DNA of 44,074 nucleotides from Saccoglossus kowalevskii (Eukaryota > Hemichordata > Enteropneusta > Harrimaniidae): contig NW_003124589.1 of assembly GCF_000003605.2 (NCBI RefSeq), positions 1 to 44,074 of the forward strand, written 5' to 3'. The translations under genes and the position numbers were made by a program. A model generated the notes under the pieces. That model was not told the origin of the DNA. It did not search any database and saw only the letters and a list, made by a program, of their open reading frames with translations. Of the stretch, positions 34,770 through 44,074 are shown one piece after another. The first letter of the stretch is position 1. Each line of letters begins with the position of its first letter.

Positions 34770-35712
34770 ACATACTTGGAGTAACACTACGGTAATTTAA
34801 CAGCAATTCACGAAATATTTATTTACATTTACGAACTTTTAACTATGGTAATTGTTAATATGATATCACAGGTAACAATCCCGAATGAAAAAAACAACTT
34901 TGCAATCGCTTTTCACAACTTTGTAAGCAGTTTGTTGTCGATTTTTCGGTTGGCAGTTGTGATAAGCTGCTTATATATGAGGCATTTTTGATACATTTAC
35001 TTAATGTTTTCGAAATTTAACTGCGGGGTTGTCATGGCGATGACATAGGTTAAATATACAAGCAACTCCGCCAACATTTCCTTCGCTTTTTCCAACATTG
35101 CACGCTGTTTTCTAACATTTTACAGTCAGTTCATGTGAAAATCTATAGGTTGCTTTCAACTAGCATTTATTAAATTTGTCGACTTTACAGCTGCGCGTTT
35201 CTATATGCCAACAACTTAGGTCATATATACCGATATTTCTACCAAAGTTTCAATAACTTAGCACAACTTTGCCATCACTTTGAACAACTTTGCCCGGTGT
35301 GTTAACAGCTTAAAACCCAGTACGTACCGATAGCATCTACAACTTGTTCTTGGAAATTAGAAAAAAATTGAAAACTTTTCCTTAATTAAAATAGTTACAA
35401 AAATTCCACGATTTTCCACTATAAATAATTACCATCACAGTGAGAAAGAATGCAGGAACGTTGCCTTATATTTTAACTGTGTGTGTTATGAAACAAAAAA
35501 AAAATCAGCTGCTCGTTAACTCAGGGAGTCTCCTATGCATGTACTAACCACGATCGATTGCGCTTTACTTTAAACGTTTGTTGTTCAGCTAACTACACAG
35601 CTGCATAGATTATTTAAAATTAAGCCGAATTGGCAGGTATTTCATGTTTTTCGATGTTTTAAAATCGTTATCGCTGGCATGAAGTCCCTTCTAGAATTGA
35701 CCTATAACCTCT
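34770..35712 (+). repeat. Monomer 38 (related to 21/29/30)
   Basis: 943 bp. Shares CCCGAATGAAAA, GATAAGCTGC, GCATTTTTGAT and GCGGGGTTGTC with the unit 21/29/30 group, but lacks their GGAGCAAC start and has AGTCAGTTC. Private: CATTTACGAAC and CGATATTTCTACC. Confidence 0.97.
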
Positions 35713-36657
35713 ACATACTTGGAGTAACACTACAGTAATTTAACAGCAATTCACGAAATATTTATTTACATTTTCGAACTTTTAACTATGGTAATTGTTA
35801 ATATGATATCACAGGTAGCAATCCCGATTGAAACAACCAACTTTGCATTCGCTTTTCACAACTTTGTAAGCAGTTTGTTGTCGATTTTTCGGTTGGCAGT
35901 TGTGATAATCTGCTTATATATGAGGCATTCTTGATACATTTACTTAATGTTTTCGAAATTTAACAGCGGGGGTGTCATGGCAATGACATAGGTTAAATAT
36001 ACAAGCAACTCCGCCAACATTTCCTTCGATTTTTCCAACATTGCACGCTGTTTTCTAACATTTTATAGTCAGTTCATGTGAAAATCTATAGGTTGCTTTC
36101 AACTAGCATTTATTAAATTTGTCGACTTTACAGCTGCGCGTTTCTATATGCCAACAACTTAGGTCATATATACCGATATATCTACCAAAGTTTCAATAAC
36201 TTATCACAACTTTACCATCACTTTGAACAACTTTGCCCGGTGTGTTAACAGCTTAAAACCCAGTACGTGCCGATCGCATCTACAACTTGTTCTTGGAAAT
36301 TAGAAAAAAATTCAAAACTTTTCCTTAATTAAAATAGTTACAAAAATTCCACGATTTTCCACTATAAATAATTACCATCACAGTGAGAAAGAATGCAGGA
36401 ACGTTGCCTTATATTTTAACTGTGTGTGTTATGAAACAAATAAAAAATCAACTGCTCGTTTACTCAGGGAGTCTCCCATGCATGTACTAACCACGATCGA
36501 TTGCGCTTTAGTTTAAACGTTTGTTGTTCAGCTAACTACACAGCTGCATAAATTAATTGAAAGTAAGCCGAATTGGCAGGTATTTCATGTTTTTCGATGT
36601 TTTAAAATCGTTATCGCTGGCATGAAAGTACCTTCTAGAAATTGACCTATAACCTCT
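35713..36657 (+). repeat. Monomer 39
   Basis: 945 bp. GGTAGCAATCC is shared with unit 24. The end contains extra bases (CATGAAAGTACC, TAGAAATTGACC) that begin an insertion cluster running into unit 40. Private: GCATTCGCTTTTC and ATAAATTAATTGAAAG. Confidence 0.96.
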
Positions 36658-37600
36658 ACATACTGGGAGTAACACTACGGTAATTAACAGCAATTTCACG
36701 AAAATATTTATTTACATTTTCGAACTTTTAACTATGGTAATTGTTAATATGATATCACAGGTAACAATCCCGATTGAAAAAAACTACTTTGCAATCGCTT
36801 TTCACAACTTTGTAAAGCAGTTTGTTGTCGATTTTTCGGTTGGCAGTTGTGATAATCTGCTTATATATGAGGCATTCTTGATACGTTTACTTAATGTTTT
36901 CGAAATTTAACAGCGGGGGTGTCATGGCAATGACATAGGTTAAATATACAAGCAACTCCGCCAACATTTCCTTCGATTATTCCAACATTGCACGCTGTTT
37001 TCTAACATTTTACAGTCAGTTCATGTGAAAGTCAATAGGTTGCTTTCAACTAGCATTTATTAAATTTGTCGACTTTACAGCTGCGCGTTTCTATATGCCA
37101 ACAATATAGGTCATATATACCGATATATCTACCAAAGTTTCAATAAATTAGCACAACTTTGCCATCACTTTGAACAACTTTGCCCAGTGTGTTAACAGCT
37201 TAAAACCCAGTACGTGCCGATAGCATCTACAACTTGTTCTTGGAAATTAGAAAAAAATTGAAAACTTTTCCTTAATTAAAATAGTTACAAAAATTCCACG
37301 ATTTTCCACTATAAATAATTACCATCACAGTGAGAAAGAATGCAGGGACGTTGCCTTATATTTTAACTGTGTGTGTTATGAAACAAAAAAAATCAGCTGC
37401 TCGTTTACTCAGGGAGTCTCCCATGCATGTACTAACCACGATCGATTGCGCTTTACCTTAAACGTTTGTTGTTCAGCTAACTACACAGCTGCATAGATTA
37501 TTTAAAATTAAACCGAATTGGCAGGTATTTCATGTTTTTCGATGTTTTAAAATCGTTATCGCTGGCATGAAGTACCTTCTAGAATTGACCTATAACCTCT
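36658..37600 (+). repeat. Monomer 40 (right-hand subtype)
   Basis: 943 bp. The start has clustered single-base indels (TACTGGGAGT, GGTAATTAACAG, AATTTCACG, GAAAATATTT; about 36658-36705). CTTTACCTTAAACG is shared with units 42 and 44. TCAATAGG and TTAAACCGAATT belong to the right-hand subtype. Confidence 0.96.
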
Positions 37601-38541
37601 ACATACTTGGAGTAACACTACGGTAATTTAACAGCAATTCACGAAATATTTATTTACATTTTCGAACTTTTAACTATGGTAATTGTTAATATGATATCAC
37701 AGGTAACAATCCCGATTGAAAAAAAAACAACTTTGCAATCGCTTTTCACAACTTTGTAAGCAGTTTGTTGTCGATTTTTCGGTTGGCAATTGTGATAATC
37801 TGCTTATATATGAGGCATTCTTGATACGTTTACTTAATGTTTTCGAAATTTAACAGCGGGGGTGTCATGGCAATGACATAGGTTAAATATACAAGCAACT
37901 CCGCCAACATTTCCTTCGATTTTTCCAACATTGCACGCTGTTTTCTAACATTTTACAGTCAGTTCATGTGAAAATCAATAGGTTGCTTTCAACTAGCATT
38001 TATTAAATTTGTCGACTTTACAGCTGCGCGTTTCTATATGCCAACAATTTAGGTCATATATACGATATATCTACCAAAGTTTCAATAACTTAGCACAACT
38101 TTGCCATCACTTTGAACAACTTTGCCCGGTGTGTTAACAGCTTAAAACCCAGTACGTCCCGATAGCATCTACAACTTGTTCATGCAAATTAGAAAAAAAT
38201 TGAAAACTTTTGCTTAATTAAAATAGTTACGAAAATTCCACGATTTTCCACTATAAATAATTACCATCACAATGAGAAAGAATGCAGGAACGTTGCCTTA
38301 TATTTTAACTGTGTCTGTTATGAAACAAAAAAAAATCAACTGCTCGTTTACTCAGGGAGTCTCCCATGCATGTAAACCACGATCGATTGCGCTTTACTTT
38401 AAACATTTCTTGTTCAGCTAACTACACAGCTGCATAGATTATTTAAAATTAAACCGAATTGGCAGGTATTTCATGTTTTTCGATGTTTTAAAATCGTTAT
38501 CGCTGGCATGAAGTACCTTCTAGAATTGACCTATAACCTCT
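37601..38541 (+). repeat. Monomer 41 (right-hand subtype)
   Basis: 941 bp. AAATCAATAGG and TTAAACCGAATT are present; CTTTACTTTAAAC instead of the alternate-unit marker. Private: TACGATATATC, TTCATGCAAATT, CATGCATGTAAACC (3 bases lost) and CACAATGAG. Confidence 0.97.
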
Positions 38542-39471
38542 ACATACTTGGAGTAACACTACGGTAATTTAACAGCAATTCACGAAATATTTATTTACAT
38601 TTTCGAACTTTTAACTATGGTAATTGTTAATATGATATCACAGGTAACAATCCCGTTTGAAACAACCAACTTTGCAATCTCATTTCACAACTTTGTAAGC
38701 AGTTTGTTGTCGATTTTTCGGTTGGTAGTTGCGATAATCTGCTTATATATGAGGCATTCTTGATACGTTTACTTAATGTTTTCGGAATTTAACAGCGGGG
38801 GTGTCATGGCAATGACATAGGTTAAATATACAAGCAACTCCGCCAACATTTCCTTCGATTTTTCCAACATTGCCCGCTGTTTTCTAACATTTTACAGTCA
38901 GTTCATGTGAAAATCAATAGGTTGCTTTCAACTAGCATTTATTTAATTTGTCGACTTTACAGCTGCGCGTTTCTATATGCCAACAATATAGGTCATATAT
39001 ACCAAAGTTTCAATAACTTAGCACAACTTTGCCATCACTTTGAACAACTTTGCCCGGTGTGTTAACAGCTTAAAACCCAGTACGTGCCCGATAGCATCTA
39101 CAACTTGTTCTTGGAAATTAGAAAAAAATTGAAAACTTTTCCTTAATTAAAATAGTTACAAAAATTCCAAGATTTTCCACTATAAATAATTACCATCACA
39201 GTGAGAAAGAATGCAGGAACGTTGCCTTATATTTTAACTGTGTGTGTTATGAAACAAAAAAAATCAACTGCTCGTTTACTCAGGGAGTCTCCCATGCATG
39301 TACTAACCGCGATCGATTGCGCTTTACCTTAAACGTTTGTTGTTCAGCTAACTACACAGCTGCTTAGATTATTTAAAATTAAAACGAATTGGCAAGTATT
39401 TCATGTTTTTCGATGTTTTAAAGTCGTTATCGCTGGCATGAAGTACCTTCTAGAATTGACCTATAACCTCT
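38542..39471 (+). repeat. Monomer 42 (12-bp deletion, twin of 36)
   Basis: 930 bp. TATATACCAAAG at about 38996-39007 lacks 12 bp; the deletion lies between two TACC words, consistent with slippage between direct repeats. The start matches unit 36. CTTTACCTTAAACG is shared with units 40 and 44. Confidence 0.97.
38994..39007 (+). other. 12-bp deletion junction in unit 42
   Basis: TATATACCAAAG replaces a sequence in which TACC occurs twice, 12 bp apart. One TACC and the intervening bases are lost, as expected for a deletion between direct repeats. The 6-bp deletion of units 3, 4, 5, 9 and 45 falls in the same spot. Confidence 0.9.
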
Positions 39472-40414
39472 ACATACTTGGAGTAACACTACGGTAATTT
39501 AACAGCAATTCACGAAATATTTATTTACATTTTCAAACTTTTAACTATGGTAATTGTTAATATGATATCACAGGTAACAATCCCGATTGAAACAACCAAC
39601 TTTGCAATCGCTTTTCACAACTTTGTAAGCAGTTTGTTGTCGATTTTTCGGTTGGCAGTTGTGATAATCGTCTTATATATGAGGCATTCTTGATACATTT
39701 ACTTAATGTTTTCGAAATTTAACTACAGGGGTGTCATGGCAATGACATAGGTTAAATATTCAAGCAACTCCGCCAAAATTTCCTTCGATTTTTCCAACAT
39801 TGCACGCTGTTTTCTAACATTTTACAGTCAGTTCATGTGAAAATCTATAGGTTGCTTTCAACTAGCATTTATTAAATTTGTCGACTTTACAGCTGCGCGT
39901 TTCTATATGCCAACAATTTAGGTCATATATACCGATATATCTACCAAAGTTTCAATAACTTAGCACAACTTTGCCATCACTTTGAACAACTTTGCCCGGT
40001 GTGTTAACAGCTTAAAACCCAGTACGTGCCGATAGCATCTACAACTTGTTCTTGGAAATTAGAAAAAAAATTGAAAACTTTTCCTTAATTAAAATAGTTA
40101 TAAAAATTTCACGATTTTCCACTATAAATAATTACCATCACAGTGAGAAAGAATGCAGGAACGTTGCCTTATATTTTAACTGTGTGTGTTATGAAACAAA
40201 AACAAATCAACTGCTCGTTTACTCAGGGAGTCTCCCATGCATGTACTAACCACGATCGATTGCGCTTTACTTTAAATGCTTGTTGTTCAGCTAACTACAC
40301 AGCTGCATAGATTATTTAAAATTAAGCCGAATTGGCAGGTATTTCATGTTTTTCGATGTTTTAAAATCGTTATCGATGGCATGAAGTACCTTCTAGAATT
40401 GACCTATCACCTCT
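39472..40414 (+). repeat. Monomer 43
   Basis: 943 bp. TTTTCAAACTTTT is shared only with units 44 and 45. ATTCAAGCAACTCCGCCAAAATTTCC is like unit 25. Private: AATCGTCTTATA, AACTACAGGGG and TTTAAATGCTTG. Confidence 0.97.
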
Positions 40415-41357
40415 ACATACTTGGAGTAACACCACGGTAATTTAACAGCAATTCACGAAATATTTATTTACATTTTCAAACTTTTAACTATGGTAATTGT
40501 TAATATGATATAACAGGTAACAATCCCGATAGAAACAACCAACTTTGCAATAGCTTTTCACAACTTTGTAAGCAGTTTGTTGTCGATTTTTCGGTTGGCA
40601 ATTGTGATAATCTGCTTATATATGAGGCATTCTTTTTACGTTTACTTAATGTTTTCGAAATTTAACAGCGGGGGTGTCATGGCAATGACATAGGTTAAAT
40701 ATACAAGCATCTCCTCCAACATTTCCTTCTATTTTTCCAACATTGCACGCTGTTTTCTAACATTTCACAGTCAGTTCATGTGAAAATCAATAGGTTGCTT
40801 TCACTAGCATTTATTAAATTTGTCGACATTACAGCTGCGTGTTTCTATATGCCAACAACATAGGTCATATATACCGATATATCTACCAAAGTTTCAATAA
40901 CTTAGCACAACTTTGCCATCACTTTGAACAACTTTGCCCGGTGTGTTAACAGCTTAAAACCCAGTACGTACCGATAGCATCTACAACTTGTTCTTGGAAA
41001 TTAGAAAAAAATTGAAAACTTTTCCTTAATTAAAATAGTTACAAAAATTCCACGATTTTCCACTATAAATAATTACCATCACAGTGAGAAAGAATGCAGG
41101 AACGTTGCCTTATATTATAACTGTGTGTGTTATGAAACAAAAAAAAAAATCAACTGCTCGTTTACTCAGGGAGTCTCCCATGCATGTACTAACCACGATC
41201 GATTGCGCTTTACCTTAAACGTTTGTTGTTCAGCTAACTACACAGCTGCATAGATTATTTAAAATTAAACCGAATTGGCAGGTATTTCATGTTTTTCGAT
41301 GTTTTAAAATCGTTATCGCTGGCATGAATTACCTTCTAGAACTGACCTATAACCTCT
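40415..41357 (+). repeat. Monomer 44 (right-hand subtype)
   Basis: 943 bp. TTTTCAAACTTTT, TTGCAATAGC and GGCAATTGTG are shared with unit 45. CTTTACCTTAAACG is shared with units 40 and 42. Private: CATTCTTTTTACG, ATCTCCTCC, CTGCGTGTTTC. Confidence 0.97.
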
Positions 41358-42290
41358 ACATACTTGGAGTAACACTACGGTAATTTAACAGCAATTCACG
41401 AAATATTTATTTACATTTTCAAACTTTTAACTATGGTAATTGTTAATATGATATCACAGGTAACAATCCCGATTGAAACAACCAACTTTGCAATAGCTTT
41501 TCACAACTTTGTAAGCAGTTTGTTGTCGATTTTTCGGTTGGCAATTGTGATAATCTGCTTATATATGAGGCATTCTTGATACGTTTACTTAATATTTTTG
41601 AAATTTAACAGCGGGGGTGTCATGGCAATGACATAGGTTAAATATACAAGCAACTCCTCCAACATTTCCTTCGATTTTTCCAACATTGCACGCTGTTTTC
41701 TAACATTTTACAGTCAGTTCATGTGAAAATCTATAGGTTGCTTTCAACTAGCATTTATTAAATTTGTCGACTTTACAGCTGCGCGTTTCTATATGCCAAC
41801 AACTTAGGTCATATATACCGATACCAAAGTTTCAATAACTTAGCACAACTTTGCCATCACTTTGAACAACATTGCCCGGTGTGTTAACAGCTTAAAACCT
41901 CTACGTGCTGATAGCATCTACTACTTGTTCTTGGAAATTAGAAAAAAATTGAAAACTTTTCCTTAATTAAAATAGTTACAAAAATTCCACGATTTTCCAC
42001 TATAAATAATTATCATCACCGTGAGAAAGAATGCAGGAACGTTGCCTTATATTTTAACTGTGTGTTTTATGAAACAAAAAAAAATCAACTGATCGTTTAC
42101 TCATGGAGTCTCCCGTGCATGTACTAACCACGATCGATTGCGCTTTACTTTAAACGTTTTTTGTTCAGCTAACTACACAGCTGCATAGATTATTTAAAAT
42201 TAAGCCGAATTGGCAGTACTTCATGTTTTTCGATGTTTTAAAATCGTTATCGCTGGCATGAAGTACCTTTTAGATTGACCTATAACCTAT
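41358..42290 (+). repeat. Monomer 45
   Basis: 933 bp. The first half matches unit 44. It carries the 6-bp CCGATACCAAAG deletion at 41820-41825 without the TTTCAATATG and GCACGAC partners that go with it in units 3, 4, 5 and 9. Private: ACCTCTACGTGCTG and CCGTGAG. Confidence 0.97.
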
Positions 42291-43218
42291 ACATTCTTGG
42301 AGTACACTACGGTAATTTACAGCAATTCACGAAATATTTATTTACATTTTCGAACTTTTAACTATGGTAATTGTTAATATGATATCACAGGTAACAATCC
42401 CGATTGAAACAACCATCTTTGCAATCGCTTTTCACAACTTTGTAAGCAGTTTGTTGTCGATTTTTCGGTTGGCAGTTGTGATTATCTGCTTATATATGAG
42501 GCATTTTTGATACATTTACTTAATGTTTTCGAAATTTAACTGCGGGGGTGTCATGGCGATGACATAGGTTAAATATACAAGCAACTCCGCCAACATTTCC
42601 TTCGCTTTTTCCAACATTGCACGCTGTTTTCTAACATTTTACAGTCAGTTCATGTGAAAATCTATAGGTTGCTTTCAACTAGCATTTATTAAATTTGTCG
42701 ACTTTACAGCTGCGCGTTTCTATATGCCAACAACTTAGGTCATATATACCGATACATCTACCAAAGTTTCAATAACTTAGCACAACTTTGCCATCACTTT
42801 GAACAACTTTGCCCGGTGTGTTAACAGCTTAAAACCCAGTACGTGCCGATAGCATCTACAACTTGTTCTTGGAAATTAAAAACAAATTGAAAACTTTTCC
42901 TTAATTAAAATAGTTACAAAAATTCCACGATTTTCCACTATAAATAATTACCATCACAGTGAGAAAGAATGCAGGAACGTTGCCTTATATTTTAACTGTG
43001 TGTGTTATGAAACAAAACCAATCAACTGCTCGTTTACTCAGTGAGTCTCCCATGCATGTACTAACCACGATCGGTTGCGCTTTACTTTAACATTTGTTGT
43101 CGGCTAACCACACAGCTGCATAGATTATTTGACATTAAGCCGAATTGGCAGTATTTCATGTTTTTCGATGTTTTAAATCGTTATCGCTGGCATGAGTACT
43201 CTAGAATGACTATACTCT
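42291..43218 (+). repeat. Monomer 46 (indel cluster)
   Basis: 928 bp. The anchor reads ACATTCTTGG. Many single-base losses fall in its last ~140 bp (TTTAACATTTG, GGCAGTATTTC, TTTTAAATCG, CATGAGTACTCTAG, GAATGACTATACTC), probably unpolished sequence rather than real change. Confidence 0.94.
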
Positions 43219-44074
43219 ACATACTTGGAGAAACACTACGGTAATTTACAGCATTCACGAAATATTTATTACATTTGGAACATATACTATGGTAATTGTT
43301 AATATGATATCACAGGTAACAATCTGATTGAAAAAAACGAATTTGCAATCGCTTTTCACAACTTTGTAAGCAGTTTGTTGTCGATTTTTCGGTTGGAAAA
43401 TTGTGATATTCTGCTTATATATGAGGCATTCTTGATACGTTTACTTAATGTTTTCGAAATTTAACAGTGGGGGTGTCATGGCAATGACATAGGTTAAATA
43501 TACAAGCAACTCCGCCAACATTTCCTTCGATTTTTCCAACATTGCACGCTGTTTTCTAACATTTTACAGTCAGTTCATGTGAAAATCAATAGGTTGCTTT
43601 CAACTAGCATTTATTAAATTTGTCGACTTTACATATGCGCGTTTCTATATGCCAACAACATAGGTCATATATACCGATATATCTACCACAGTTTCAATAA
43701 CTTAGCACAACTTTGCCATCACTTTGAACAACTTTGTCCGGTGTGTTAACAGCTTAAAACCCAGTACGTGCCGATAGCATCTACAACTTGTTCTTGGAAA
43801 TTAGAAACAAAATTGAAAACTTTTCCTTAATTAAAATAGTTACAAAAATTCCACGATTTTCCACTATAAATAATTACCATCACAGTGAGAAAGAATGCAG
43901 GAACGTTGCCTTATATTTTAACTGTGTGTGTTATGAAACAAAAAAAAATGAACTGCTCGTTTACTAAGGGAGTCTCCCATGCATGTACTAACCACGATCG
44001 ATTGCGCTTTACTTTAAACGTTAGTTGTTCAGCATAACTACACAGCTGCATAGATTTATATGAAAGTAAGCCGA
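43219..44074 (+). repeat. Monomer 47 (truncated by window end)
   Basis: 856 bp present. Starts with the indel cluster continuing from unit 46 (to about 43330). AAATCAATAGG marks the right-hand subtype. The last 60 bases again depart from consensus (CAGCATAACTAC, GATTTATATGAAAG), like the left edge. Confidence 0.93.

Larger units (their letters stand above)
1..44074 (+). repeat. Satellite DNA array, ~942-bp monomer, 47 tandem copies
   Basis: The whole window is covered by one monomer repeated head to tail. Anchoring on ACATACTTGGAGTA gives 46 complete units, most of them 939-945 bp (extremes 914 and 945), and a partial 47th. Copies align throughout and differ mainly by point changes and short indels, especially in two A-tracts. 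The monomer is roughly two-thirds A+T by eye. No flanking unique DNA is present, so the true array is longer. Every monomer normally holds single TTAATTAA, GTCGAC, GATATC and TCTAGA sites. The boundaries used below are an arbitrary phase, not a biological start. Satellite identity is certain; host and chromosomal location cannot be told from the sequence. Confidence 0.98.

Noticed and set aside
1-44074. CRISPR array
   Set aside because: The repeat period is 942 bp with near-identical content throughout; there are no short repeats alternating with unique spacers.
1-44074. Tandem transposable element, rDNA spacer or tandem gene family
   Set aside because: No terminal inverted or long terminal repeats, no target-site duplications, no transposase or reverse transcriptase remnants and no rRNA or tRNA sequence were seen in the monomer.

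Overview
The window is one uninterrupted satellite DNA array. From the first base to the last it consists of head-to-tail copies of a single AT-rich monomer of about 942 bp: 46 full-length copies and a truncated 47th. Monomers were phased on the recurring string ACATACTTGGAGTA. All copies lie on the same strand. I found no inverted copy, no inserted transposon, no single-copy flank, no RNA gene, no CRISPR array and no credible protein-coding gene. The longest open frames are under 95 codons. They are shadows of the same monomer and appear or vanish with the length of its A-tracts.

This layout (long non-coding monomer, tens of kb, copies differing by roughly a few percent by eye, stepwise subfamilies) is typical of eukaryotic heterochromatic satellite DNA (centromeric, pericentromeric, subtelomeric or sex-chromosome). 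Nothing in the sequence identifies the species, and I do not recognise the monomer. Both ends of the window carry extra mismatches, as expected if they are the ends of a contig inside a larger array.

Region by region: units 1-2 (1-1881) are a divergent edge type. Units 3-11 (about 1950 to 9800-10000) form a homogenised domain with linked variants (ggCGatgaca, agtCCgttc, attCaattt, aaaaCtccacg, gcagAaacg). Units 3, 4, 5 and 9 form a nested subtype with a 6-bp deletion. From the middle of unit 11 the array switches to a second type (ggCAatgaca, agtCAgttc, attAaattt, gcagGaacg), with occasional units carrying the first type's markers (18, 21, 24, 27). The second part contains several recognisable duplication events: a two-unit repeat in units 13-17, one-unit duplications in units 18-20 and 30-32, and near-twin units at long distance (16/35, 21/30, 36/42, 25/33-34). 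Units 39-47 form a right-hand subtype, with alternate units 40/42/44 sharing a marker. These patterns are those produced by unequal crossover and gene conversion.

Inside the monomer there is structure that the 942-bp period does not explain: three diverged pairs of a CAACTTTG-like word, each pair spaced exactly 21 bp; a 16-bp palindrome (TGTCAT-4-ATGACA) kept in most units but removed by a 28-bp deletion in unit 34; an 80-bp cluster of short palindromes; and a TATAAATA motif. Their function, if any, is unknown. I did not find a new enzyme or defence system; the novelty here, if any, is the satellite itself and its fine-scale evolution.
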